Shown here: in pieces, positions 1-12,937 of the stretch
Numbering within the stretch: the stretch's first letter is position 1
Layout of the letters: each line of letters opens with the position of its first letter
Source of the DNA: Holacanthus passer
Lineage: Eukaryota > Chordata > Actinopteri > Pomacanthidae
DNA length: 64,000 nucleotides
Direction: 5' to 3'
Assembly (NCBI GenBank): GCA_025331565.1
Contig: JAFREQ010000043.1
Location: 3,171,001 to 3,235,000, forward strand
The notes under the pieces: model-generated
Seen by the model: only the letters and a program-made list of their open reading frames with translations
Database searches by the model: none
What the model was told of the DNA's origin: nothing
Program-made: the position numbers and the translations under genes

Positions 1-332
1 AGAGAGAAGCAGAGAGGACAGAGGTAAAGAGGTAAATAGCACAGGTATGTTCACGTTGTAATCCCGGGGGCTTTGATTTGTCGGAGGAAGAATAAGTTAA
101 ACCATCAGATTTCACAACAGAACTATTACTTCACTTCATTAAAACCGTAACCTTTCACAGCCACCAAAAAGTACAACTCATGTCAAGCTGTCACATGCTG
201 TCGGTTCCCGGAAAGAATCAATTTCAGAGTGGGGAAAATGTCCTTCCATCCATTAAATCGCACTGTAATCCAATCCTGTGTTTGGTGTGTTGCAGTACAG
301 ATACCGCAAATAACTTTGGAGCAATAACTTAC

Positions 333-560
333 CGGAGCCGGAGGACGAAGGGCTCGGAAGGAAAAGGAGAGAAGACGAGGGAAGAAGAGCTGGCGACAAA
401 AATGGAATCGGGGAGAAACGTGGCATAATAAGAAAAGGATGGTGTGATAATGAGAGAGAGCACTGGACAGGACGTGCAGAGGAAGAGGAGCAGAGCGGCC
501 TCCGGCTAAATGCAATCAAGGATGAAAGGGCGGTGAAGAGGAGAGATGAAGAGAAAGAGA
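333..560 (-). other. possible first (5' UTR) exon of a minus-strand neighbour
   Basis: On the minus strand a strong splice-donor match (CTCCG followed by GTAAGTT, boundary at 333/332) ends a pyrimidine-rich, CpG-containing stretch of about 230 bp. This is how the first exon of a gene running off the left edge could look. The open frames inside it are low-complexity Ser/Pro/Leu runs and match no family I know, so I treat it as possible untranslated exon rather than coding. The upstream boundary is a guess. Confidence 0.25.
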
Positions 561-834
561 GGAGAGAAAAAAAAAGAAGGCTGAATGGAGGATGAGGATA
601 TTGTGAAAATCCACTGATCTGTCGTGTTCCTTTCAGAAAGTTTAGGGAGGGAAAGGGGTCACATGTGAATGGTAGCGTACAGTCCGGCGTCGCTGAATGA
701 AAAAAGACTTTACAGTCATAGAGGGATTATGAAACATCAGGCCCAGGGGCACAGACAAGTAAAAGACCCCGCCACCCTTCCTATGTAAGAGCAAGACTCC
801 CAGACTAACAATGGCTGTATTATTTGTCGGTTTT

Positions 835-1165
835 TTGTAATCTTTTTGTAGTCACTTTGTGTTTCTTTGTTTTGTAGTTATTTTGCATCTCTTTATGCAT
901 ATTTATTGTCTCTTCGTAGTTGTTTCGGGATCTTTGTGGTCTTTCAGCATCCCTTTATAGTTGTTTTATTTTTGATGCCATTTTGCTTCCCTTTGTAGTA
1001 AATCTGTGTCTTTTTGTAGTAATACTGTTTTTCCCTGAGGCGGTTTTTTCATCTTATTTTTTCCATCTCTGTGGTGATCTTGCATCTCTTTATGTGTCTC
1101 TTTGTAGTTATTTTGCATATCTTTGTGGTAATTTTGCATCCCTATGTAGTCGTTGTACTTGCCAA
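835..1165. repeat. degenerate minisatellite, about 21-bp unit
   Basis: A run of imperfect units resembling gcatctctttgtagtaattt, spaced about 20-21 bp. Because 21 bp is seven codons, the minus strand reads as a heptad-like peptide (MQNYHKD, MQNNYKE, MQDHHRD), which is a by-product of the repeat and not a gene. A second block of the same unit sits in pdgfb intron 3 at 26435-26560. Confidence 0.65.
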
Positions 1166-1945
1166 CAAGAATGTTATCAGTCACTTTAAACAGAGCCTCT
1201 ATGTGCCTGTGTCTGGTGGGATGATTCAATAATCAATCCATGATTACAGTGTGGTAAAAGAAATCCAAATGAATCCAAATTAGCTGTTTTTACATCCATG
1301 TGTGGCCATGTCTGTGACTGGATGAATGAATCCCTCGCTCAATGCAGTGGAAAAAGTGCAGCATGGTAAAATACCTCCTGGACACGATTTTGAAAAAAGT
1401 ACTGATTTCAATTTACGGGTCAAGTCTTATTCATCACTGTAGGACCCGAGGGCCATAAACGGGTCTGCAATAATACAGATATGATGCATCTGAAGATCTC
1501 TTTTGTATTCAGTGTCAGGGGTCTGGGTCAGTACTCTGGAGCTGACGATGCAAGGATTCATCTTCTCAAGGTGAGGATTCATTTGCTCAAGGACACTTCA
1601 GACGAGTGGACGCCGGCCAACGCGGGAGATTAATCCTGGGACTGCTTGTCTGCCTTTTAAAACAAAATAGCTTTACTCAGCTGTATAAACATAATACAGC
1701 GGCAGTCCGTTTTCATGAAAGCCTGCTAAAATCAACTACACACGTCTTCAAAACAATCTAAAATGCCCCAAGGCTTCCCTTTAATGTGTTGTTTCCCACA
1801 CACTAATGTGCTGCACCATGGGATTCACCCCCTGCGAGACTCTCGGGCCATTCACCCTGCAGAATGTGTGAATCCGTGTGTGCATGGATTTCGGCTGCAA
1901 GCAAAGTCCACTTACATATTTTGTGTTTGTAAAATAGATGGACAG

Positions 1946-1988
1946 CAGAGAGAGAGAGAGAGCAAGAGAGAGAGAGAGAGAGAAAGAG
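1946..1988. repeat. (GA)n microsatellite
   Basis: Nearly pure GA dinucleotides with two small interruptions. It creates long open frames on both strands that are spurious. Confidence 0.9.
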
Positions 1989-2456
1989 ATGCAGGCAAAG
2001 TTCCAGCTTTGAGGGATTTTGTCTTGCAAGCTGCTGCCTTTCCGTCGACTTTAGTTTCAACATCCCAGATCGGACCATGGCTGCCGGTCGTGCACATGCA
2101 CTGCTGGCACTGAAAGAGGAAGTGAGTGCACTGCACGTTCTCCCAAGCAAAACCACAGAATTTTATTTCTTCAAATGAAAATCATTGTTTGATTCTCGAC
2201 TTTTCTCCACACTATCTGGAGGAGAGATTGAGTGACCCCGCTATCACCGCTCCCAGGCTGTTACATGCTTTGTTGAGTGAACGCTTTTGAGAGCTCATGT
2301 CATTTCAATGGCCGCATGCACTGCTGCTGACACTACCATAAATTTCAATGTGATTGCTAGTCGTGCTTTTGATTTCATTGTTCTTTTTGGTGGAAACAGG
2401 CAGTAATGAAAGGCAACTGTGCTGTGACGGTAATAACAGCAAGAGTGTGTGTGTGC

Positions 2457-2458
<2 letters not shown>

Positions 2459-2490
<32 letters not shown>
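2459..2490. repeat. (GT)n microsatellite
   Basis: About 15 uninterrupted GT units, preceded by an interrupted GT tract starting near 2444. Confidence 0.95.
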
Positions 2491-2493
<3 letters not shown>

Positions 2494-4139
2494 CCCTGTG
2501 ATAGAATGAGAAGGCACAAAATTAATGAGACAGGAGAAAGAGAGCACGGCATGTCTCCTCCAGCTGTTTATCAGCCCAGAGCACTCTGTTCAGATTAAAC
2601 TACAACTACTTTATAATTACTATAATGTATTCTTATTGGACAAGTGTGCCTTTCTTAATAAAGAGTCCAATAATTGACTCTCTCCCTTTTCCTCCTCTAG
2701 CCCCCCTCCCTCCTTCTCTCTCCCTCATGCACACACACTCACTATTGATCTCATTAATTTACATTACATTCTCATTAGCCTCAAAGAGTATTTAATTTTA
2801 CACCAGGAGGATGATGGCTGTGCAATCTTGAAAGCAACGCTATTAGTCAACAACAATAGATGGTTCCAGTCGTTCAGATCATGTGGTGTATAAATGCAAT
2901 TAGCAGTGATTTAGCAGTGCTGTATTTTATTTTGCTCAGAGAAATTAAAATCTTGTCATTCTTATTGATCTTTTTTTTTTTTTTTGCATAACCTGCAAAA
3001 AAATTCCCCCCAAAATATTATTTCAGTACAGGATCTTGTTTGTGCTGTGAGAGTTTAGAGTCTCTTCTTCTTCTTCTCTCTGGCTGAAAAATCTTTTACA
3101 TGCAAATTACCTTCACTCGCTGTTGCATAGGTGCTGAAATTAAAAAGTAGTGCAGCAGAGAAAAATGGCTGCACCTTTAATAAAAATAAAAAAAGCTGTG
3201 ACCAACAACTGTGACAGGTGAAGAAAAAATAACCAAAACAAACCATAATCTGAAGTGTTTCTTTCTTTTTTTACGTGCATTTGCCAACGAGGCTGAACAG
3301 GATGCATGGTGCTATGTCTGTTAGTAGTGAAGAGGAAATAAAAGTTTCCTGTGTGGTCCCATTCACTCATGCAAACCATGTCAGCTTATTCTGTTGACAA
3401 ATTAGTTGTCACATATTACAACTATTATTGCTCATTAAATTGTCATCATGTTAAACTGTGGATGTAAGCATACTGAATGTGTTTTCTTACGCTGTTGATA
3501 TGTGTTTTATGTGTGTATTTAATGTCTTTATGAAATTGAAATGGAGACATACTGCGACTGCTGACATTCCAGTCAGGGCATTTGGAGATGAAGGTCTCTG
3601 GGACTGATGTCATTTACCCTTCACTAAAACAGAGAGATAAAGTCGCTGAAACAGAAACCAATTTGATCCCCCAGAGGTAGTTGCATAATAAGATAACTCT
3701 CAATCCAAATCTGTGATACTCAACACTGCTGGATTGTTGTCCTCTGAATTTGTCAAACTCAGCCCAGTTTGTAAGAATTAAAGACTTGGTTCATTTTTAT
3801 TCTCAAGACTGAGAACAAATCATTTGAACGAAGACTGAAATAAACTACTACTTTTTGAACACGTGTCTGTTCTCCACGGAGGATGTAGTTTTCCTGTCTT
3901 TATTCATTTATTTCAACTTCATCATTTCAGAATCTGAAATCAACTGAATTGAAAGACCACACTCATGAATAAAAAAAGGAAAAACATATTCTATATTATC
4001 ATGCATCTGCAGCAGCTGTTGAGCATTTATGCAGCAGTTGTAGTTTACGAACACTAGGTGGCACAGTTGAGGTGGAAATGACATCACTAAACTGGCTGGA
4101 ATATTCAAAGCAACATTATCGAGCATGTTTACTCATTTT

Positions 4140-4562
4140 GCAGCTGTATTATTGAGTGATTATTATTATTGTTGCATTATACACATTCATACTACTACTT
4201 CTACTTGCAATTTTGAAGTACTACTCAACTGCATTTCAGAGGGAATTTTTTTTTTTTACTTTATAGATTTTAAAAAAATTTAAATAAAACATATGATCAA
4301 TTTATAAAATATGACCTGCGCTACAGATTAAACTCTCCAATAGTATATTAAAGTACTTAAATGCTGCTTATGTGTTATCAGTAATGATACTCCCAATGAT
4401 ATGAGATGTATAATAACTCTGACTCCCTTTGTCCAACTCTTTAAGTCCATTTTGCTGTTAATATTTTTACTAAATTTAAAACCTTCAATGCATCACTTTT
4501 ATTTGTAACAGAGGTTTTTTTTATTAAGTAAAAGACATGAGTACTTCTTCCACCACTGCAGT
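4140..4562 (-). repeat. interspersed repeat, copy A
   Basis: Shows the hallmarks of a common fish repeat: a start rich in 'ctacttctac', a middle with 'actgcatttcagagggaa', and an end 'agtacttcttccaccactg'. The whole is inverted relative to copy B at 6490-6915. Length is about 420 bp. There is no coding capacity and I cannot assign a class. Confidence 0.6.
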
Positions 4563-5242
4563 AATGCAACTCAAAATATAGGAAGAAGAAGAGTGACCTT
4601 TATGTCCAGTGTCTTTAAGTTACAGTCCAAAGCCACTATCAGCTCTATTCACACACTACTCCTCATCACTTGTATGTACTTCATCATCGTTTGCACATCT
4701 TTTCTTCGCAATGCACTACTCATATATTTCTCCAGAAAACTCATGCCTCGTCATTCGACCGCTCCAGGTTTTGACCATATGTGATTCTTGACACAAGCAA
4801 ACCACAAGTAGCTGACATGTTAAGATCAGCAAAGTTGATTGGGCCAGTTCCTCATTGTTTCTGAGAAGCAGTACTTTATTCTCTCTCTGAAGAAAGAAGC
4901 TATTCTTGCCTTACTAACATGTCTGGAGCCACGCCAAACCCACTGTGAAGTGCTAATACTGACAACTTTATAGCAGCAGTTGCCAGTGGTTGAATATCTG
5001 ACCGAGTTTGCATTGCAATGAAAAAGAATGAGAGGAATTGAGAACCTCTCATTGTTTTAAGCCTTTTGTGTATGTGGCTTCTACAAATACGTTTTACATC
5101 TATTTTGATTAAATTGATGGTTTGTTTTCTTGCAGACTAAAACTCACAACAAAGTAGAATGAGGAATTGGTCACGCTGTATCTTCACTCATCGGTTTTGC
5201 TGAGGCGTTGAAGATCTTCGTTAGCAGGAAGTCAGAGGGCAA

Positions 5243-5265
5243 AGAGAGAGAGAGAGAGAGAGAGA
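5243..5265. repeat. (GA)n microsatellite
   Basis: About 11 GA units in otherwise complex sequence. Confidence 0.9.
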
Positions 5266-6489
5266 AAGGGTCAGCCGAGCCTTTTGAATAACAAACAGTG
5301 CGAATAATGAAGTTGACTTGACACGAACTGGCTTTTCGATCAGAAACAATAAACAGTGAACTCACCAGCAGATAAAATCACTGAGGTTTATTTTCATTTT
5401 TTTATCTTTAAACTAAGATTATTTTTGTATTTGTGAGATTGACTCTCGAACATCTGACACTGCGCATGCAAATTTCTGCCTTTTCCTGCACGGCCTTAAA
5501 ACGTCCTTTACATTTTACGTCTGACTCTTTGTCACATTGATTTTGCTGGTTTTCTCCTTCCTCGTGACTCAAAGGCATCACAGCACCATCAGATTGTGAC
5601 ATGGTCCACGATCCAAGACAAGTAAACCGTTGGATGTGTCAGATGGCGTCAAGATTATAAAGCCGTGCTCAAATGTAACAAGTGCATCTGTATAAATGTG
5701 TTGCAATGTGTCCTGCTATGTCAGCTCTGTGTGAGGACTAGAAAACACTAAATGTCCTCAAATAGCGCTCTGGCTTGGTGGAAGACGGTTGATGCTTTAA
5801 AGAAAGAAGATGTGAAAAGCACATTTGAGTCAACATCTAGTCAGACTCAGAGTTCAGTTTCTAACTTGTTTTTGAGGAATTAATATTGATGGGAAAGTGA
5901 AAGAGTCTGCGAGTGTGGATGAAAAGTCAGAAAAAGTCCATTTTCATTTATGAAATGACAGTTTAATGTCTTGAATGCAGTCGTGTGTTTTAATATACAT
6001 ATTTGTGTCCTATATTTATTTAAAATGGACTTATTCTATCTATATTCTATCTTATTCTATAGTCTATATTTATTCCATTGGTCTGAAGATAATAATGTGT
6101 GATAAATTTGTGTATTTGAGATACTGAGCAACAGATTCAATTTGAGTTCAGTCTCATGACTTTAGTGGACAAACAATTAGTGTCAGTATCATAACAGGAA
6201 AACAGAGAAACAGCAACGAGCTCTTATTTAAAATGAAACACTGAAATGAAACAGATGTTTTACTGACATTGATTTGAATTGTAACTCATTCTTCAACAGC
6301 ATACTCAACATTTAACTGCAGCTATATATTATAGAAATGTTTTGTAGATTATATAGATGTTTAAGAGTCAGTGGGAGAAGTCAAAATTTCTTAGGTTCAG
6401 ATCTTACCATGGCATGAGGTGAATACGTCATCAAAAACATATCAAATCCCTGTTTGCAAAAGTCTTTCATAATGCTTTTCCCTCTCTCT

Positions 6490-6915
6490 TTTGTGGTGGA
6501 AGAACTTTTCAGATTCTTCACTTAATCAAAAGTATAACAGTGTAAATCTACACTATTGCAACTAAAATTCCTGCATTCAAAATCTCATTTAAGTAAAAGT
6601 ACAGAAGCATTATCACCCAAATAGTAAGTGAGTTAATAAGTAATAAGTACATTTAAAAAGTAGCAATATTGCTTTTCAGAGTGGTATATTATTATATTAC
6701 TATAATATTATTGCATTAAAATGTAAGTGTCAATTTAATGCATGTGGTCATTATAGAACTGATTTTAATTTGAATTTCCTTATGTTCTGTTTCAGTAGTC
6801 TCATGCATAACAATACATCATGTGTTGTGATCATGTGCTTGTTGACTCTGTAAAGTAGCAAGTATCAGATGAATGTAGGGCCTCAGAATTGTCATTAAGT
6901 TCAGTACTTTCCAGT
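6490..6915 (+). repeat. interspersed repeat, copy B
   Basis: Begins 'gtggtggaagaa', continues with 'cctgcattcaaaatctcat' and 'aagtaaaagtacagaagcat', and ends 'tcattaagttcagtacttt'. These segments line up in order with the reverse complement of copies A, C and D. About 425 bp, non-coding, class unknown. Confidence 0.65.
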
Positions 6916-7563
6916 ACAGCAAATAGCCTTGATTCACTGACAACAGAAGAATATGGATTTTAATAGATATCTAATCTAATCTAATCTATTTTGCTAACAT
7001 GGAGTAGTGAAACAAAAGAAGTGGGTGCAGCACACGAACCTGCTCTGACTGATCTCATGCACCTACACCCACCTGTGATTGACTGCAGGCCAGTTCTGTG
7101 TTTAAGTCACCTGGAAAATGTTAACAATCTGAAGTAGCAGTTTACTGTAAGTAAGGCAGTTTAATTGAAAATAGCACATTAAGGTAAATAAATATAAGGT
7201 TGTAATTGTAAACAAAAGAATATCTAACAGAGGTTTCTGCTACATGTGTCAGAGCTACATAATCCGAGTGTGTAGCTCTTATCTCAAAGCATGCGGTTGA
7301 TTAACTACCGATACTTGTATTTAGCTGGCACATACTGAGTAGGCTGTACCATGAAACTAAAATGTGTATCCTCAGTGAGTCCAGAAAGCAAAATTCATTT
7401 CATTTATTGCATTTAACCAGGAAATGCAAAAGTAAGAAAATGTTGCATGTTCTTGGCCTGAGCTGGTTCAAACTTTTTAAAGCATCTTTATTCTTTTCTG
7501 TTACAACTTTCTCATAAGTTGTTGTAATTGCTCGTCATATATGTAAATGCATTTTTGTATTTT

Positions 7564-7611
7564 AAGATAAGATAAACCTTTATTCGTCCCACAGTGGGAA
7601 AATTTGCAAAA
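7564..7611 (+). repeat. retroposon 3'-tail fragment (GATAA type)
   Basis: Short fragment 'gataagataa' followed by 'cctttattcgtcccacagtg' and 'ggaaaatttgca'. The same module recurs at 18676, 39836 (inverted), 49562 and 58546 (inverted). The TTATC-repeat end next to a conserved block is typical of the 3' tail of a 5'-truncated non-LTR element or SINE; the exact family is not assigned. Confidence 0.6.
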
Positions 7612-8848
7612 TTTTGCATAGTCTTCCACATGACACCAAAAGCGGCTGGAGCCATATCTCCAGGAAAATGTGAGTTTTAAAATGAACAACCGGTGAATCA
7701 ATAACATTTCGGAGTCTGCAAATGCGAACTGATGGTGTATTCAAGTGAAAATGACATTAAGAGCCACTGTGGACAGAAAGAGGAAACTGAACTTGTCACG
7801 GAGGAAACTCCCACAGAGTTGTCGACAGTGTTCATGAGGAGCTGTCTGACAAGAAGGAAGCTATGGCGACAGACGGACAAAGCAAATCATGTATGGTAAG
7901 GTAATTGTGAAATTAACCGCATGTGATTTTGTGGTCAGTTGGTCAATACAAATGTTGCGTCACATTGCTCAGGTCTATACTTCATGTCTTCTTGAAAATA
8001 GCCGTTTGCTGTACAAGAAAGTTCATGTATTGTGATATTCATGTATGTTCATCAGGACATTTATCTGATCTGGAGGCAACTGGACTTGTTGGTCTTCATG
8101 AGAGACGATGTTAAAATATGTTGAATGATGGACACAAAATGCTGCTCATTTACATCCTGTGACTTAGATATGAGTCAAATTGTAATAATTTCTTTTTGTG
8201 TAATATAGTGACCCTTGTACACTGACCGAAATGTAGCAATGCAGCTATTTGATCATCCAAAGACCACAAAGTGAAGTCAGTCAGATGAATAGTTTTAGTA
8301 GTAAACAAAATAGTTTGAATAGTTTATTCGGTTAAATAACTTTATAATGATGGAATTTCATGATGTCTTCTCGGGTGCTTTATTCATTTGCCTACATAAG
8401 CACATCTTCCATGCTTGTATTTGGGTTCATCTCTGTTTGATTTCATGTCAGACCTGCCGACGTGCTGCACCGCAGATAATAAAAGAGTGTTGTTTGGTTT
8501 CAGTCAGTGTTGGCTTCCCACAATCTCCTCGTGGGTTTTTCCCCCCAAAGCTGCTACTGTAAAGAGCAGCTAGAAAGAGGAGTGAGTTATGCCTGACTGA
8601 CCCTTAAAATCCCCCCTTTGGTTTATCATTGATTTTGCTGACGTTATCACACGTCTCATTTAGTTTTCTCTTTCTTTCTTTTCTTCTTTTGTTAATTAAA
8701 GATGTAGAAGTCGCACACAAGATTTTGTCTTGCTACAAAATAATTGAAAGTTTCAAAATTATTTCTTATTTTCTCTATGCCTTGGATCTACAGTAAAAAT
8801 TTTTAAATATCATTGTAAGATAATGATTTTTTTATTAGGAAACTGTTG

Positions 8849-8890
8849 TGATGTGGCCCTATGCAAATGAAATTGAATTGAATTGAAATT
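8849..8890 (+). repeat. SINE-like tail (ATTGA repeats)
   Basis: The stretch 'gtgatgtggccctatgcaaa' followed by 'tgaaattgaattgaattg' resembles the ATTGA-repeat tail found on fish short interspersed elements. Only the tail is recognisable. Confidence 0.45.
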
Positions 8891-9406
8891 TAAGAGATGA
8901 ATGAAATATGTCACTAACAAGCAACATTTCTGGAACTACTCACATTTCATATTCTGTCTGTAGTGATCATCAATCACCATTGTGAATTGTGTTATTTGTT
9001 AAAAAGTTTAAAATTTGTATTATAATTAATCAGAAGCTGATAATGGATCTTAAGGGATTTTTGTTTAATTATAAGGTGTTTTTGATGCAGTAAAAAAAAT
9101 AATAATTTGACAAATTAAATTTATTAGATTAAATAATTTCAAATTTATGAATAAAGAGATGCAGAATTTGCATTACACTTTCGTAAAGAACTACATCAGT
9201 CTTGAACCAAGGATTTAATCCTAAAATCACATACTCACCCCTGAAATTTGGGCAAAATTGAAAGAACATTTTCTTAGTACCGTTGTCTGTTATGTTGTAT
9301 CAGCTCTCTTAAGATTTCCAAGTGTCCATTAACTGCCTCTTGTAGATCCCTCTAGATAGTATTAGGATTAGTTTTTTCTTAGAGGTGCTGTCTAAGTGCT
9401 ATGTGC

Positions 9407-9448
9407 AAATATATATATATATATACACACATATATATATATATATAA
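9407..9448. repeat. (AT)n microsatellite with central (CA)
   Basis: Alternating AT interrupted by a short ACACAC. It can fold on itself as a self-complementary tract. Confidence 0.9.
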
Positions 9449-9812
9449 GCAGTTATAAAACCGCTCAAGTGCATCATCAGTGTTTGGTATTTGTCGTTGA
9501 TGTGTGTCTCCAGAGACAGCACGACTATCTTTTTAATATCACATGTGAGAGAGAGAGATAAGACGCAGGCGGATGTGTGGTGACATCCCACAACAAGCAG
9601 GCACTCAGAGCGGAAGTGAGTGCTGGTAGATCATGACTCATTTCTTCATTATTTCTAGTAAATGAACTATTTCTCTCTTTCTCTCTCGGCATGTACCCAA
9701 CCTCCCCTCTCGTCAACGCACTTCCAGATGATGTAAACACACACAGTAGAGTTTCCTCGAGATCAACTCAGAAACAAAAATTGGGGGCTCCAAGTCGTGC
9801 CTGTCCCCAGGA

Positions 9813-12800
9813 ATGATGCCTCTCTTCTGGGTTATGCTCTGGTCTCTGCTCCCTCCTCTGGCTCGTTTCTCTGCTCCCGACCGTTGTCCCATCCCTAAAG
9901 ACAGCAGCTTAGAGAGCGGTGAGTCTCTGCAGCTGTTATCTGGAACAATCACGACTGTTGTTTGAAATTTATCAGTTTGAATATTTTGGATTGCTCGGGT
10001 AAATCTGTAGGATCTTTTTTGTACTGTTTGTGTGATACATCACTTGAATATATGATTACAGTCTGTGGTTAAATGCAACTAAGTACGTTTACTCAAGTAC
10101 TGTACTTGCAGTACTTTACTGCACTAGATTCAGAGGGAATATTGTACTTTTTACACCACTACATTCACTTGACAGATATACCAGTTATGTTTCTTAAACA
10201 TAATGTGTTATGAGCTTCTAAAAAGTCATTCAATTAAAAAAATATTATAGTCATAAAAGAGTCCTTAAAGTTTTATTTTCCCATAAAAATGTGTAAAAGG
10301 TGCATTGTAGGAATATTTCAGCTTGTTTTCATTGCAACTTGTTTCAAGAATCTTTCTTCGTTCTAATACAGAAAACTTCCTCATTCTTTTATCTTTCGAG
10401 ATACAGACGCGTTCTCTTTTGTTTTAAATTAAAACCAGGTTGAAGCGTTCTTACTGTCGAAATGTTATTTGGACAGAAATATCTTTATAAGATTAAACTG
10501 AGCAAAAAAACAAAGTAACTACAACAGAAATGCAGTTCACACATATACCTCCTAATACTTCTATACTTTTGCTTGATTACCACTTAAGGTTTTGAATGTA
10601 AGACTTCTACTGATAATGTTTTCACATTGTTGTACTTTTACTGGGACATCTAAATACTCTTTCAGTGTAAATTCAGCACAAAACAATAGCAATTAAGGTA
10701 TTTAGCACAGATATTGATAAATGAATTGAAAGTAACACGTCCTCCTCTCTACCCAGAGTCCCCTTTGCTGAAGTCATTACAGTGCTATAACGACTACCAG
10801 ACCTACGTCCACTGTGAGTGGAGCGAACACAGAGACACGCCACTGCAGCTCTGGTTCAAGACAAACAGTAACAGGTGAAAACAGTTTTATGTGGCACTTT
10901 ATTGAAACTCATCAAAACATAGGATTGTGAGGAATATGTTGAAGTGTTCTGTCCCACAGCTGTGTCCATGTCCTTGCAGCGAGCAATGTGTGCCGTACGG
11001 TGATGCAGCACAAGATTCAAGTGAGCGCAGGACTGTCCAGTGTCGATATAAAACTCGTGCGTTTTCCATTGGCATCAAACACACCGTCTTCTTCCTCAAG
11101 AAGAAGATGGAGACCCTCTGCTCATCTGTCTCACACAAGCCTCTGGATCTGTCTCGGCACTGTGAGTTTACATGGCATCTGTTACTGTGATAATTATAAC
11201 TGATAGTAACATTTGAAGTCAATAGTGTCAACACTTCAACTGTTGGCTGTATCTTTTTGTGTTGTACAGTGAGAGCTCGCCCACCAGTCGATCTGTCCAC
11301 GCACGATGCAGGTGATGGAGGTCGTCAGCTCACTTGGTCCAGCCCCTACCCGTCCTCCTCCTCCCTGAACAAAAACATCACATATCAGCTCAGCTACAGG
11401 ACACACAGGCAGGACGACTGGACGGTGAGCGTCAAGCAGTCCTCGCTGTCCTCCTTGGTGTTGCCCTCACTGCCCTCTACTTCAGCTTCCTGATGATAGA
11501 TGACACTGCATGATTCGGTTGATTATTGAGATCTGGACTTGGTTTTTATTACGCTGAGATGTGACAATTCCCTCTCACATGGTGAGACAATTTAACCACC
11601 TTGTTGATGTTGGAGCAACAACTTGGATTGCTTGTATTTACAAGTCAAACACAGGATGCTGCCAAGTTATTTCTGTCGAGGTGAAGAATGGTGCATATCG
11701 TTGTGTTGCCAAAACGGTTGTGGTCTCGCACTTCCTGAGACCAAGCTGTCACATGACTTGAGGGAGTCGTATCTGATTCCAAACTCATCAATTAAACCCT
11801 CGTCCAGATCAGCATCAGAAACAGTGTGTGTCCAACGGCCACCGTGAGATCGTCTTTACATTCTCCAGTGGTTTCCAGCTTTCCCTTTAGAAACCTAAAG
11901 TATGTGGTCTTCAAAATATTGCCACTGAAAACTTTGTGTACATTTGAAAGGCTGGCAATAGTCTTGATGTTGTTGCAGACCATATGGGACCAGTTTGAAA
12001 AAGCTGATTCCTTTCTCTGCACGTAACTGTAGTGGCATGACAATTCAAGGTCTCACAGCAAGGAACCTTGTGATAAGCTGATTTCCCACAGTTCTCGGGG
12101 GGGTGTGCAACCAGTCGCCATAGTTTTGGTAAAATGCTCAATCATCAAAGTCTGCATCATGGAAGAGCTTCACAAGTCCATCCATTAGCCTGTGATCCGA
12201 TTCAATCAATCCAATCAATCTAGGGCTGAGGTACTCTCCATTGTTGGACATAGACGCAATGGAAACAGTCTCCTGCTTGGTTTTTGCGATGTCCTCCAAT
12301 CCATCAAAGACCAGCCACCAAAATTAAGCAATCCTCTGCCTTATCTGTCATTTTCTAAATAAAGGAATTGCAAACTTTTAGGCAACTACAAATGGAGCAT
12401 GATGTAAAATAAGATGTAATTATACATATCCCCACAAACTGAGAGCACAAACAACAAATGTACTGTTCCAAATAATTCTTTGAGCTTGACTTTTCAAGCC
12501 ACAACTCACACAGTTCATTTGATTCTCTCTGCAGACTGAGGATGTCACAAATACCAGCGTGAAACTGGAGAAGCGATTGTTGCTTCCAGGTCACCGGTAC
12601 GAAGCCAGGGTGAGGGCCCGGGCCAGCGTGGGTCAGTGGAGCCACTGGACTCCTGTGGTGAGGTGGCAGACTGAAGAAGGTGAGTCAATGTACAGTTGGT
12701 GTACAATTTAGTCTCAACTCTGACATATCTTAGTAAACCATTTGGCTGGAAAATTCAATGCATTAGATCATTTCACTCCAGAAGGGTCTTTTCTTCTGAG

Positions 12801-12899
12801 ACACACTCTGCTCCTTATCTCCTCTCCTCACATTTCTAATCTTCTCGCTGTGTGCATTTTTATGGGAACCCGGGAAAAGTCTCCAGCTGTGGCTATTAG

Positions 12900-12937
<38 letters not shown>

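Larger units (their letters stand above)
1230..9808. other. intergenic region, no gene seen
   Basis: AT-rich spacer between the left edge and csf2rb. Open frames here are short, lack splice-consistent partners and show no family match. It contains the microsatellites and interspersed repeat copies listed separately. The stretch 2740-2960 is complex, AT-rich, repeat-poor sequence with several homeodomain-like TAAT cores and could be a non-coding regulatory element; this is only an impression from composition. Confidence 0.5.
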
